This document shows, piece by piece, positions 1-8,880 of a stretch of DNA of 64,000 bases. Every line of letters starts with the position of its first letter. Positions within the stretch are counted from its first letter, which is position 1. The stretch comes from Roseiarcus sp963820795 (GTDB lineage: Bacteria > Pseudomonadota > Alphaproteobacteria > Rhizobiales > Beijerinckiaceae): assembly GCA_963820795.1 (NCBI GenBank), contig CAWGBJ010000010.1, positions 310,001-374,000 on the forward strand. Reading direction: 5' to 3'. The notes beneath the pieces were generated by a model. It did not search any database. It was not told where the DNA came from and worked only from the letters and a program-made list of their open reading frames with translations. A program made the translations under genes and the position numbers.

Positions 1-14
1 GAGGGAGGCGGGAC

Positions 15-75
15 CTACAATGTTGCAGTGTTGCAGTGTTGCGCAAAAAGACAGTCAACCCTTTGAAAAGACGCC
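15..75 (-). repeat. dispersed element, copy A (3' of hemN)
   Basis: On the minus strand, about 70 nt after the hemN stop, lies a segment that starts GGCGTCTTTTC, runs through TTGACTGTC and ends in back-to-back 8-mers (two CTGCAACA units after a CGCAACA). About 33 of the first 40 positions match the plus-strand segment starting at 26660, in the same orientation relative to its upstream gene (murJ). TTGACT could be a -35 element, but I see no good -10 at the right spacing. The role is unknown; a shared operator or small-RNA promoter is possible. Confidence 0.55.
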
Positions 76-145
76 TTTGCTCGCGGAATTGCACGGGCAG
101 GGAAGCGGTGCGGGGAAACCCGGCGACAGCGTCAGAGGCCGGTCC

Positions 146-1555
146 TCAGACCAGCCGCGAGTGACGCGGCTTGCCGTCGTCTCGGGCGAGATAGGCGTCG
201 AACAGGGCGGCGATCGAGCGCACGAACGGCCGTCCTCTTTCGCTGACGGCGATCCGTCGCCTGTCGAAGGAGGCGAGCCGGTCTTCGACGAAAGGCGGCA
301 TGCCTGCGATCGCCGCCGTTCTCAGGCTTGCGCAGTCGGCCGTGTGCAAGGCCGCGGTCGCCTCGAGATCGACTTCGAGCTCGCACATCACGCGCTCGAT
401 GACGTCGCGGCGCAGCCGGTCGTCCGCGGTCAGCGCCACGCCGCGCGCCGTCGCCAGTCGGCCCGCCTCGATCTCCCGCGCGTAGGCCGCGGCGGCCGGG
501 ACATTCTGCACATAGCCCTGCGGCAGCGAACCGATGGCGCTCGCGCCGAAGCCGATCAGCGCCGGAGCCGCGTCGGTCGTATAGCCCTGGAAACTGCGCT
601 TGAGGCGGCGCGCCCGGGCGGCCTTCGCGATGGCGTCGTCAGGCAGGGCGTAATGATCGAGACCGACGGCGACATAGCCGCCTTCCTCGACGAGCACCCG
701 GTGCATGGCCCTCTGCTGGGCGTAGCGCTCGACCGGGCGGGGCAGCTTGTCTTCCGGGATCAACGCCTGGTGACGCTTCATCCACGGCACGTGGGCGTAG
801 CCGAAGACGGCGACACGTTCGGCCCTGAGGCAGAGCGCCCGGCGTGCCGTACGCGCCACGCCCTCGGTCGTCTGCAAGGGGAGGCCGTAGATGAGGTCGA
901 GATTGAGCGAACCGACGCCGAGCGTCCGCGCCGCGTCGGCGCAGGCTTCCGTTTCCTCATAGGATTGTTTCCGGCCGATCGCCTGCTGGACCGTGGGCTC
1001 GAGATCTTGGACGCCGAGGCTGATCCGCGTCACCCCAATACGGCCGAGCGCCTCCCGGCGGTCGGGCGCGAGCGACGTCGGATCGATCTCGATGGCGACC
1101 TCCGCATCGTCAGCGAAGGCAAAGCGCCGCCTCAGCCGTTCCATGATGCCGATCAGGCAATCCGCCGGCAGCGAGGTCGGCGTGCCGCCGCCCCAATGGA
1201 CGTGGGACACCGGCGCCCTTCGGCCGATCAGGCGGGCGACTTCGTCGATCTCCCGCATCATGAGGGCCGCATAGGCCCGATGCGAGGATTCGAGCGTGAC
1301 GACCGACGTGTTGCAGCCGCAGTAGAAACAGAGCCGATCGCAGAACGGCACATGCAGATAGAGCGACACGGGGCTGTCCGCCGGCAGCTCCTGCAGCCAG
1401 CCGGCATAGGCGCTCGCGCCGATTGCCGCGGTGAAATAAGGCGCGGTCGGGTAGCTGGTGTAGCGCGGCGCACGGCCGTCGTAGCGGGCGACGAGATCGG
1501 CGACCCCGGTCGCCGAGGGCGCCTCGTCTCGGGCCATAGGGTTGGTTGTGGCCAT
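146..1555 (-). CDS. hemN: oxygen-independent coproporphyrinogen III dehydrogenase (radical SAM)
   Basis: Converts coproporphyrinogen III to protoporphyrinogen IX without oxygen, using S-adenosylmethionine and a [4Fe-4S] cluster, in the cytoplasmic haem pathway. The 469-residue product has the HemN cluster signature CX3CX2CXC (Cys72, Cys76, Cys79, Cys81 from the chosen start), the substrate-side motif RYTSYPTAPYF near residue 31, and the SAM-binding GGGTP motif. Length is normal for HemN (about 450-460). The ATG at 1555 was chosen because AAGG lies 6 nt upstream; a second in-frame ATG at 1537 is possible. The gene stands alone and is divergent from the aldehyde dehydrogenase at 1721. I see no TTGAT-N4-ATCAA (FNR/FixK) box in the 165-bp spacer, although hemN genes are often under such control. 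Confidence 0.93.
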   Translation of the reverse strand: MATTNPMARDEAPSATGVADLVARYDGRAPRYTSYPTAPYFTAAIGASAYAGWLQELPADSPVSLYLHVPFCDRLCFYCGCNTSVVTLESSHRAYAALMMREIDEVARLIGRRAPVSHVHWGGGTPTSLPADCLIGIMERLRRRFAFADDAEVAIEIDPTSLAPDRREALGRIGVTRISLGVQDLEPTVQQAIGRKQSYEETEACADAARTLGVGSLNLDLIYGLPLQTTEGVARTARRALCLRAERVAVFGYAHVPWMKRHQALIPEDKLPRPVERYAQQRAMHRVLVEEGGYVAVGLDHYALPDDAIAKAARARRLKRSFQGYTTDAAPALIGFGASAIGSLPQGYVQNVPAAAAYAREIEAGRLATARGVALTADDRLRRDVIERVMCELEVDLEATAALHTADCASLRTAAIAGMPPFVEDRLASFDRRRIAVSERGRPFVRSIAALFDAYLARDDGKPRHSRLV

Positions 1556-1720
1556 CCAGGACCTTATTGGGCAGGTCGGTCGGCCGCCCGCCGACCCGTC
1601 CCGCCTCAATAGCGTCCGAAGTCGATCGGCGACGTGCGGCGCGTTGACGCGGAGGGCGGTTGCGAGTCTGCTCCGGCTGGGGGATACATGCGGCGGTCGG
1701 CCGTTCGGATCAGCGCAAGC

Positions 1721-3148
1721 ATGAAACATTGTCGAGAGTTCTACATCGGCGGTCGCTGGGTCGAACCGGCGGCGGCGGCGACGCTCGAGGTTGTCGATCC
1801 ATCGACGGAGCAGCCGTTCGCGACGATAGCACGCGGCGGAAAGGCCGACGTCGACCGCGCGGTGGCGGCCGCCAGAGCGGCTTTCGACGACTTCTCCAGG
1901 ACGTCGCGGGAGGACAGGCTCGCCCTGCTTTGCCGCATTCTCGACGCCTACAACAAACGGTCGGAGGATCTCGCCGAGGCGGTTTCGCGCGAGATGGGCG
2001 CGCCGCTCGCCTTCGCCCGCGAAGCGCAGGTCTGGGCCGGCCGGGTGCATCTCGAGGCGACCCTTGAGGCGCTCAAAACTTATGAATTCGCCCGGGTGCG
2101 CGGCACGAGCCTCATCGCCAAGGAGCCGGTTGGGGTCGCGGCGCTGATCACGCCATGGAACTGGCCCTTGAACCAGATCGTCTGCAAGGCGGCGCCGGCG
2201 CTGGCGGCGGGCTGCGCCGTGGTCCTCAAGCCGAGCGAAATCGCGCCGATCAGCGGCCTCGTCTTTGCCGAGATCGTCGAGGCCGCGGGCGCGCCGCCCG
2301 GCGTGTTCAATCTCGTCAACGGGACCGGACCGGAGGTCGGGCAGGTGATGGCAGGGCACTCCGACGTCGATATGGTGTCCTTCACCGGCTCGACACGCGC
2401 CGGCATCATCGTCGCCAAGACGGCCGCCGACACCGTCAAGCGGGTCGCCCAGGAGCTCGGCGGCAAGTCGCCGAACATCATCCTTCGCGACGCCGATTTC
2501 GAGCCGGCGGTCCGCGCCGGCGTCGCGGCCTGTTTTTCCAACAGCGGCCAGTCCTGCGATGCGCCGACGCGGATGCTGGTGCCGTCCGAACGAAGCGAAG
2601 AGGCGCTCGCGATCGCCGCGGACGCCGCGGGCAGGCTCAAGGTCGGCGACCCGCGCGACGCAGGCGTCGATCTCGGCCCGGTTGTCAGCCGGGCCCAATT
2701 CGACAAGATCCAGCGCCTGATCGAGGTTGGCATCGGCGACGGCGCGCGGCTCGTCGCCGGCGGTCCGGGACGGCCGCCGGGCCTCAACCGCGGCTATTAC
2801 GTGCGTCCGACCGTCTTCGGCGACGTGAAGCCCGGCATGACGATCGAGCGCGAGGAGGTGTTCGGCCCGGTTTTGGCGGTGATGGCTTATGAGAACGAGG
2901 ACGAAGCGGTCAGGCTCGCGAACGACACCGTCTACGGCCTCGCCGCCTACGTGTGCTCGGCCAATCTCGAGCACGCCCGGGCGGTCGCCCAGCGGCTCCG
3001 GGCCGGCACGGTCAATATCAACTATCCGGCCTGGGACGTGCACGCTCCCTTCGGCGGCTTCAAGCAGTCGGGCAACGGCCGCGAATACGCAGATTTCGGC
3101 ATTGACGACTATCTCGAACTGAAGGCCATCGTAGGCTACGGCGCATAG
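1721..3148 (+). CDS. NAD(P)-dependent aldehyde dehydrogenase
   Basis: A 475-residue aldehyde dehydrogenase oxidising an unknown aldehyde to the acid. The ITPWNWPLNQ motif, the ELGGKSPN motif with general base Glu245, and catalytic Cys279 in NSGQSCDAPT are all present at the normal 34-residue spacing; the EEVFGPVL and PFGGFKQSGNGRE signatures follow. By motif style it is closest to the CddD-like group that includes 6-oxolauric and succinoylsemialdehyde-type enzymes; that subgroup call is from memory and the substrate is not predictable. The ATG at 1721 starts the conserved sequence; upstream in-frame codons are low-quality. It ends 56 bp before hisE on the same strand, which is not the usual hisE neighbour. 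Confidence 0.85.
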   Translation: MKHCREFYIGGRWVEPAAAATLEVVDPSTEQPFATIARGGKADVDRAVAAARAAFDDFSRTSREDRLALLCRILDAYNKRSEDLAEAVSREMGAPLAFAREAQVWAGRVHLEATLEALKTYEFARVRGTSLIAKEPVGVAALITPWNWPLNQIVCKAAPALAAGCAVVLKPSEIAPISGLVFAEIVEAAGAPPGVFNLVNGTGPEVGQVMAGHSDVDMVSFTGSTRAGIIVAKTAADTVKRVAQELGGKSPNIILRDADFEPAVRAGVAACFSNSGQSCDAPTRMLVPSERSEEALAIAADAAGRLKVGDPRDAGVDLGPVVSRAQFDKIQRLIEVGIGDGARLVAGGPGRPPGLNRGYYVRPTVFGDVKPGMTIEREEVFGPVLAVMAYENEDEAVRLANDTVYGLAAYVCSANLEHARAVAQRLRAGTVNINYPAWDVHAPFGGFKQSGNGREYADFGIDDYLELKAIVGYGA

Positions 3149-3204
3149 GTCCCCAGGTTTTCCCCTTTCCCCGCCAAGCGGGATCAACGATACGGCCCCC
3201 CACA

Positions 3205-3519
3205 ATGTTCACGCTCGATGAACTCGCCGAAACGATCGCGGAACGCGCCGTGGCGAGCCCGCAAGCCTCGTACACCCGAAGCCTTCTCGACAAGGGCGTG
3301 GCCCACTGCGCCCGCAAGTTCGGCGAGGAGGCGATCGAGCTCGTGGTCGCCGCCGCGGCTGAGGACGAGAATGCGGTTCGCGCCGAAGCGGCGGATGTGC
3401 TGTATCACCTGCTTGTCCTGCTCCGCTCGCGCGATGTCGCGTTCGCCTCGGTTGTCGGCGAACTCGAAAGCCGCACGCGGCGCAGCGGCCACGCCGAGAA
3501 AGCTTCCCGCCGAGCCTGA
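3205..3519 (+). CDS. hisE: phosphoribosyl-ATP diphosphatase
   Basis: Hydrolyses phosphoribosyl-ATP to phosphoribosyl-AMP and pyrophosphate, the second step of histidine biosynthesis. The 104-residue product is the usual length of a stand-alone HisE and carries the all-alpha MazG-like fold signature: KFGEEAIELVVA (metal-binding Glu cluster), then EAADVLYHLLVLL with the second acidic motif. It is followed 35 bp later by coaA, the arrangement common in Hyphomicrobiales. The hisF that usually precedes hisE in this group is absent; an aldehyde dehydrogenase lies there instead. The last 15 residues are basic and poorly conserved. Confidence 0.9.
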   Translation: MFTLDELAETIAERAVASPQASYTRSLLDKGVAHCARKFGEEAIELVVAAAAEDENAVRAEAADVLYHLLVLLRSRDVAFASVVGELESRTRRSGHAEKASRRA

Positions 3520-3554
3520 CGAGCCGAGGCGGCGCAGGGCTCCTAGAGGTCCAG

Positions 3555-4514
3555 ATGGATCGTGAGGTCAACCATCATGCGCTCGAATCGCCGTTTCGGC
3601 GCTTCACCCGCGACGAGTGGGCGAAGTTGCGCGCCGACACCCAACTCACCCTGACGATCGATGACTTGCGGAAGCTGCAATCGACGCACGACCCGATATC
3701 GATCGACGAGGTCGTGGCGATCTATCTGCCGCTTTCGCGCCTGCTCGCCCTCTATGTCGCGGCGACGCAGGGGTTGTTCAAGGCGACACAAAGGTTCCTC
3801 GGCGCGACGGACGGCAAGGTGCCCTACATCATCGGCGTCGCCGGCTCGGTTGCGGTCGGCAAGTCGACCACGGCGCGCGTCCTGCAGGCGCTGCTGACCC
3901 GCTGGCCGAACACGCCGAAAGTCCAGCTCGTCACCACTGACGGCTTTCTGCACCCGAATGCCGAACTCATTCGGCAGGGGATCATGGACCGCAAGGGCTT
4001 CCCCGAGAGCTACGACGGCACGGCGCTGATCCGCTTTCTCTCGGCGATCAAGGCGGGGATGCACAATGTCGCCGCCCCCGTCTATTCGCACCTCACCTAC
4101 GACATCGTGCCCGGCGAAACGATCCTCGTCGATCGGCCCGACATCCTCATCGTCGAGGGCGTCAACGTGCTGCTGCCGAACCGGCTGCCGCGCGACGGCA
4201 AGGAGATTCCGTTCGTCTCCGACTTCTTCGACTTCTCGGTCTTCCTCGACGCCGACGACGAGCTGCTGGAACATTGGTACATCCAGCGTTTCATGGGCCT
4301 GCGGCAAACGGCGTTCCGCGATCCGCGCAGTTATTTCCGCCTCTACGCCGACCTCGACGATCCGGAAGCCGAGGCGACGGCGCGCTCGATCTGGCGGCGC
4401 ATCAATCTTGTTAACCTGCATGAGAATATCCTTCCTACGCGACCGCGCGCGGACTTGCTCCTGACCAAGGGCGCCAGTCACCGCATCGAGGAAGTCGCGC
4501 TGAGGAAGCTGTGA
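3555..4514 (+). CDS. coaA: type I pantothenate kinase
   Basis: Phosphorylates pantothenate to 4'-phosphopantothenate, the first committed and feedback-regulated step of coenzyme A synthesis. The 319-residue product matches bacterial CoaA in length. It shows the Walker A loop GSVAVGKST around residue 98, the LVTTDGFLHPN strand, the FPESYD motif, and a C-terminal region with FRDPRSYFRLYADL. The gene begins with ATG 35 bp after hisE. Its TGA overlaps the GTG start of the next gene by 4 nt, implying translational coupling. Confidence 0.95.
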   Translation: MDREVNHHALESPFRRFTRDEWAKLRADTQLTLTIDDLRKLQSTHDPISIDEVVAIYLPLSRLLALYVAATQGLFKATQRFLGATDGKVPYIIGVAGSVAVGKSTTARVLQALLTRWPNTPKVQLVTTDGFLHPNAELIRQGIMDRKGFPESYDGTALIRFLSAIKAGMHNVAAPVYSHLTYDIVPGETILVDRPDILIVEGVNVLLPNRLPRDGKEIPFVSDFFDFSVFLDADDELLEHWYIQRFMGLRQTAFRDPRSYFRLYADLDDPEAEATARSIWRRINLVNLHENILPTRPRADLLLTKGASHRIEEVALRKL

Positions 4515-5503
4515 AGACGACGACGCGCATTCTGGCGTTCTGCGCCCTCACGTGCGCTTTCGCGCATGCCGCGGCCGCGGCGGAGCCGCCTCAAGCCTGC
4601 GCGGGCAAGGATCTGGCGAAGGTCGCCGGGCTCGCCGAGGCCAGGGCCAGGCGCGCCGACGATCTCGTCAACGCCGACGGCCTCCTGTGGCGGATCGAAA
4701 AGCCCGGCCTCGCGCCATCTTATCTGTTCGGCACGATTCATTCGACCGACGACACGGCCCTGGCGTTGGCCCGGCGGGCGGCGGAACGAATATCGGGCGC
4801 GAAGGTTGCAGCGACCGAACTTGGCCTCCTCGGCCCGGGGGCGCGGGCCGACATTCTGGCGCTGGTCCTGGCGCGGGCTCTCGACCGTGACCATGATACG
4901 TTCGACGCCCTGCCGCCTGAAGACAGGCCGCGCCTCGAGGCGCTCGCCGCCGCCAAAGGCTTCGGCGACGGCTTCGCGCATCATCTGAAGCTCTGGTTTC
5001 TCGCCATCCTGACCGCCACGCCTGCCTGCGAAGCGAGCCGGCAGGCGGCGGGTCTGCCGGAGCTCGACGAATATCTCGCCACGACCGCGAAAGACGCCGG
5101 CGTCAAGGTCATCGGCCTTGAGACCTATGAGGAGCAGATCGACACCATTTCGGCGATGCGTCCGGAGGTCGTTGTGGCGCTCCTTGAGCTGTCGGCCCGC
5201 GAGCCCGAGCTCGATGACGACGTCTACGCCACTATGCTGCGCCTCTACCGCGAGAGCCGGCCTGCCGAAATCCTGCCGATCGTCGACGTCGTCGGCGCAC
5301 CGACCGACGACGAGCGCGCGGCGCAGGAGGAGTTCACTCGTGCGCTGCTGACCGGCCGCAACGCCACCATGGCCGAGCGCGCCGCGCCGCTCCTTGCCGA
5401 TGGCGGCGCCTTCATCGCCGTCGGGGCCCTGCATCTGACCGGCAAGGATGGTCTCATCGAGCGGTTCCGCGCGATGGGCTATAGCGTCACGAAAGAGTGG
5501 TGA
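4511..5503 (+). CDS. TraB/GumN family periplasmic protein
   Basis: A 330-residue secreted protein of the TraB/GumN family (PF01963), a putative metallopeptidase/erythromycin-esterase-like fold whose bacterial role is poorly known. Residues 1-24 form a signal peptide (basic KTTTR, hydrophobic core, AHAAAAAE). The two family GxxH motifs are present: FGTIHSTD near residue 76 and VGALHLTGKDGL near the C terminus; a TELGL segment lies between them. The GTG start overlaps the coaA stop (GTGA), so it is probably co-transcribed with hisE-coaA. It ends 3 bp before the convergent aldehyde dehydrogenase at 5507. The export prediction is firm, the enzymatic role is not. Confidence 0.85.
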   Translation: MKTTTRILAFCALTCAFAHAAAAAEPPQACAGKDLAKVAGLAEARARRADDLVNADGLLWRIEKPGLAPSYLFGTIHSTDDTALALARRAAERISGAKVAATELGLLGPGARADILALVLARALDRDHDTFDALPPEDRPRLEALAAAKGFGDGFAHHLKLWFLAILTATPACEASRQAAGLPELDEYLATTAKDAGVKVIGLETYEEQIDTISAMRPEVVVALLELSAREPELDDDVYATMLRLYRESRPAEILPIVDVVGAPTDDERAAQEEFTRALLTGRNATMAERAAPLLADGGAFIAVGALHLTGKDGLIERFRAMGYSVTKEW

Positions 5504-5506
5504 GTC

Positions 5507-7882
5507 TCACTCCCCGTAGGGCGTCCAGATGTTCTTCACCTGGGTCGCCCGACGCAGGAACTCCCGCCCCTCCGCCCGCGCCCAGTCCACCCCGGTGGAG
5601 ACTGCCCATGTCGCCTTGAGATTGCCGGCCGAGAGCGCCTCGACTTTGGCTGCGCCCACAGCGTCGCCCACGTACCAGAGCGCGTCGACCCCGTCGTGCT
5701 CGGCGAGCGTCGTCGAGAGCGGGCCGGCGTCTCCCGTCACGATATTGACGACGCCCGCCGGGACGTCGGAAGCGTCGAGGACAGTGTAGAGATCGGTCGC
5801 GCTCAAGGGATGCAGCGACGACGGAACGGCGACGACGCAATTGCCCATCGCGATTGCCGGCATGACGAGCGAGACGAAGCCGATCAGCGGCGCTTCGTTC
5901 GGGCAGACGATTCCCATCACGCCCCACGGCTCGTTCATGGCGAGCGTGACAGAGCGGGAGCGCGTCGCATGCACGGCGCCGTCGAACTTGTCGGCGAAGC
6001 CGGCGTAGAAGAAGGCGCGACGGATCGCCGCCTCGACCTCCGCTTTGGCGGCGCGCGGGTCAGCCCCGGTCATCGCGCGCAGGCGCCGAGCGAACTCGTC
6101 CGCTCGGGCGCTCAGGTTCTCGGCAAGGTAATAGAGAACCTGCGCGCGATTGTGCGCCGTCGCGGCGCCCCAGGACGATGCCTTGCTCGCCGCCTCGACG
6201 GCGTTGCGGATATCCTTGCGGTTGCCGAGTCCGGCGAGCCCGACCTCGCGGCCGTTCGGATCGAGGACGGCGTAGCTGTAGCCGGAATCGGGCCGCGCCT
6301 GCTTGCCGCCGACGTACATTTTCGCTGTTCGGTCGATGCCGCTTGCGGCCTCCGCCGCCGGCGCGAAGCCCGGCGCCGCGGTCAAGCGGGACGGGCTCGC
6401 CGGGATGGACTTGCCCTTCGGCGCCTCGGCGATGCGGTATTCGTAGAGGCCCTCGCGCCCGCCCTCACGGCCGAAGCCGCTTTCGCGATAGCCGCCGAAG
6501 CCCGAGGCGGCGTCGAACATATTGGTCGAATTGATCCAAACGACGCCCGCCTTGATTCGGGCGGCGACTTCGAGAGCGCGATTGACGTTCTCGGTCCAGA
6601 CGGAGGCGGCGAGGCCGTAGCGGGTGTTGTTGGCGAGCGCGACCGCCTCGTCAGGCGTGCGGAAGGTCGTCGCTACCAGCACTGGACCGAAGATCTCCTC
6701 GCGCGCCAGGATCGAGGCCGGCTCGACCCCGGCGACGAGGGTCGGCGGGTAGAAGCAGCCGCACTTCGGCAGCGAATGGTCCGCCTGCCACAACGTCAGA
6801 CCCTCCCGTTCGCCTTCGCGCATCAGCCGCTCGATGCGCTCGAGCTGCGCCGGGGCGATGATCGCGCCGACGTCGGTCGACTTGTCGAGCGGATCGCCGA
6901 CCCGAAGCTTCGCCATGCGGCCCCTGAGCTTCGCATACAGCGCCTCGGCAACGCCCTCGGCCGCCAAGAGCCGCGACCCGGCGCAGCAGACCTGTCCCTG
7001 GTTGAACCAGATCGCGTCGACGACGCCTTCGACCGCGCTGTCGAGATCTGCGTCCTCGAACACGACGAACGGCGACTTGCCGCCGAGTTCGAGCGAGAGC
7101 TTCTTGCCTGTCCCGGCGGTCGCCTTGCGGATCGAGCGGCCGACCTCGGTCGAGCCGGTGAAGGCGATCTTGTCGACGCCCGGGTGCTCCACCAGCGCCG
7201 CCCCGGTCGCGCCGTCGCCGGTCACGATGTTGACGACGCCGGCCGGAAGGCCGACTTCAACGCAAATCTCGGCGAAGGCGAGCGCGGTCAGCGGCGTATA
7301 TTCGGCTGGCTTCAAAACGACGGTATTGCCGGCGGCGAGAGCGGGGGCAATCTTCCAGGCGAGCATCAGCAGTGGGAAGTTCCACGGGATAATCTGCCCG
7401 CAGACGCCGGCCGGTCGCGTGCCCGGAAATTCGCTCTCGATCAGCGCCGCCCAGCCGGCATGATGGTAGAAGTGCCGGGCGACAAGCGGAACATCGATGT
7501 CGCGCGACTCGCGGATCGGCTTGCCGTTGTCGATCGTTTCGAGCACCGAAAGAAAGCGCTCGCGCTTCTGCACATGCCGCGCCAGCGCATAGAGAAAGCC
7601 CGCCCGTTCGTGGCCGGAGAGCGTCGCCCACTTCGGCGCCGCTTTGCGCGCGGCTGCGACGGCCTGATCGACGTCGGACGCGGAGCCCTGCGAGACCCCG
7701 GCGATGCGCTCGCCAGTCGCGGGGTTGAACACGTCGAACAGCGCCTCGGGCCTGGCGAAGCGGCCGTTGATGAAGCAGCCGAAGCCTCCCCTGTGCTTGT
7801 CGAGCCAACCGGCGACGTGCTCGCTTCCTTCAGGCGCGGGGCCGTAGTCCATCGTGCGCAGAATGTCCTTGACTAGGGCCAT
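5507..7882 (-). CDS. two-domain aldehyde dehydrogenase (ALDH16-like)
   Basis: A 791-residue protein made of a complete aldehyde dehydrogenase followed by a second, incomplete one, as in the ALDH16 group. Domain 1 (about residues 35-500) has IIPWNFPLLM, general base Glu265 in ELGGKSPF, catalytic Cys299 in NQGQVCCAG and EEIFGPVL. Domain 2 (about 520-791) has the cofactor-side EPWGVMGIVCPNEAP and a VVNIVTGD segment but stops before any catalytic-Cys motif, so it is probably non-catalytic. The ATG at 7882 has GAGGGAA 5 nt upstream; a GTG at 7894 overlaps the deoC stop but has no better signal. Its position after deoC suggests that it oxidises the acetaldehyde released by deoxyribose-phosphate aldolase; this is inference. 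Confidence 0.88.
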   Translation of the reverse strand: MALVKDILRTMDYGPAPEGSEHVAGWLDKHRGGFGCFINGRFARPEALFDVFNPATGERIAGVSQGSASDVDQAVAAARKAAPKWATLSGHERAGFLYALARHVQKRERFLSVLETIDNGKPIRESRDIDVPLVARHFYHHAGWAALIESEFPGTRPAGVCGQIIPWNFPLLMLAWKIAPALAAGNTVVLKPAEYTPLTALAFAEICVEVGLPAGVVNIVTGDGATGAALVEHPGVDKIAFTGSTEVGRSIRKATAGTGKKLSLELGGKSPFVVFEDADLDSAVEGVVDAIWFNQGQVCCAGSRLLAAEGVAEALYAKLRGRMAKLRVGDPLDKSTDVGAIIAPAQLERIERLMREGEREGLTLWQADHSLPKCGCFYPPTLVAGVEPASILAREEIFGPVLVATTFRTPDEAVALANNTRYGLAASVWTENVNRALEVAARIKAGVVWINSTNMFDAASGFGGYRESGFGREGGREGLYEYRIAEAPKGKSIPASPSRLTAAPGFAPAAEAASGIDRTAKMYVGGKQARPDSGYSYAVLDPNGREVGLAGLGNRKDIRNAVEAASKASSWGAATAHNRAQVLYYLAENLSARADEFARRLRAMTGADPRAAKAEVEAAIRRAFFYAGFADKFDGAVHATRSRSVTLAMNEPWGVMGIVCPNEAPLIGFVSLVMPAIAMGNCVVAVPSSLHPLSATDLYTVLDASDVPAGVVNIVTGDAGPLSTTLAEHDGVDALWYVGDAVGAAKVEALSAGNLKATWAVSTGVDWARAEGREFLRRATQVKNIWTPYGE

Positions 7883-7890
7883 GTGTTCCC

Positions 7891-8880
7891 TCACGCCATC
7901 GCGTGGCGATAAGCTGCGGAATAGCGGCCGGTGGCGTAATGGTCGAGCTGGCGCTCGATGTCGGTCAAGAGGCCGCTCGCGCCGATGCGGAAAAGATCGG
8001 GCTGCATCCAGTCGAGGCCGAGTTCCTCCTTCATCAGAATGAGCCAGGCGAGGGCGTCCCTCGCCGCGCGCACGCCCCCTGCCGGCTTAAAGCCGATGTC
8101 GACGCCAACGCGCTCACGATAGTTCCGCAGCGCCCTGACCATCACGAGGCTCACCGGCAGGGTCGCGTTGACGTCCTCCTTGCCGGTCGAGGTCTTGATG
8201 AAATCGGCGCCTGCCTGCATCGCCACCATGCTCGCGGCATAGACGTTGCGCAACGTCTTCAAGTCGCCCGTGCCGAGGATCGCCTTCAGATGCGCCGGGC
8301 CGCACGCCTCGCGCATCAACGCGACCTCGTCGTAGAGCGCCCTCCAGTCGCGGCCGAGCACGTAGGCGCGGGTGATGACGATATCGATCTCGCGTGCGCC
8401 CTCACCGACGGCGTAGCGGATCTCCGCCAGCCGCTGCGGGAGCGGCGTGAGGCCCGCGGGAAAGCCGGTCGCGACCGAGGCGACCGGGATCCCGGAGCCC
8501 TCGAGCGCCCTGACCGCCGGGGCGACCATGGTGGGATAGACGCAGACGGCGCCGACCGTCGGGGGCATGTCCTCGAGGCCAAGCGCGGCGAGAAGGTCGT
8601 CGCTCAAAGGCCGCTGCGCCTTGGCGCAGAGACGGCGCACGCGATCGGGCGTATCGTCGCCGGCGAGGGTGGTGAGATCGATGCATTCGATCGCCCTGAC
8701 GAGCCACGCGGCCTGGTATTCCTTCTTGACCGTCCGCCTGGTGGTCAGCGTCGCCGCCCGGCGCTCGACGGCGCTCGCGTTGACGCCGACGGTCTCGAAC
8801 CAGTCGGGATCGAGCGGCGCGCCCGGATTGCGGGGCCGGTTGTGGCCGGCGGCGACCTCCTCCCTGATCTTCTGGTCCAT
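7891..8880 (-). CDS. deoC: deoxyribose-phosphate aldolase
   Basis: Cleaves 2-deoxy-D-ribose 5-phosphate to glyceraldehyde 3-phosphate and acetaldehyde in deoxynucleoside catabolism. The 329-residue product has the Schiff-base lysine segment DFIKTSTGK, the second-lysine GFKPAGGVR motif and a DIVITRAY segment. It is longer than E. coli DeoC (259) because of an N-terminal extension of about 75 residues (IREEVAAGHNRPRNPGAPLDP onward), as in the long, eukaryote-like DeoC group. The downstream aldehyde dehydrogenase starts 8 bp beyond the stop, so the two form an operon. No phosphorylase or deoR-type regulator is adjacent. Confidence 0.93.
   Translation of the reverse strand: MDQKIREEVAAGHNRPRNPGAPLDPDWFETVGVNASAVERRAATLTTRRTVKKEYQAAWLVRAIECIDLTTLAGDDTPDRVRRLCAKAQRPLSDDLLAALGLEDMPPTVGAVCVYPTMVAPAVRALEGSGIPVASVATGFPAGLTPLPQRLAEIRYAVGEGAREIDIVITRAYVLGRDWRALYDEVALMREACGPAHLKAILGTGDLKTLRNVYAASMVAMQAGADFIKTSTGKEDVNATLPVSLVMVRALRNYRERVGVDIGFKPAGGVRAARDALAWLILMKEELGLDWMQPDLFRIGASGLLTDIERQLDHYATGRYSAAYRHAMA

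Noticed and set aside
1556..3205. N-terminal extension that would make HemN more than 1000 residues
   Set aside because: The extra sequence lies antisense to the aldehyde dehydrogenase and lacks any domain; the HemN start at 1555 has a ribosome-binding site and gives the family length.
5696..7876. Very long open frame opposite the two-domain aldehyde dehydrogenase
   Set aside because: It is Arg/Asp/Gly-rich with no domain signature and mirrors a clear dehydrogenase on the other strand; long antisense frames are common in GC-rich coding DNA.
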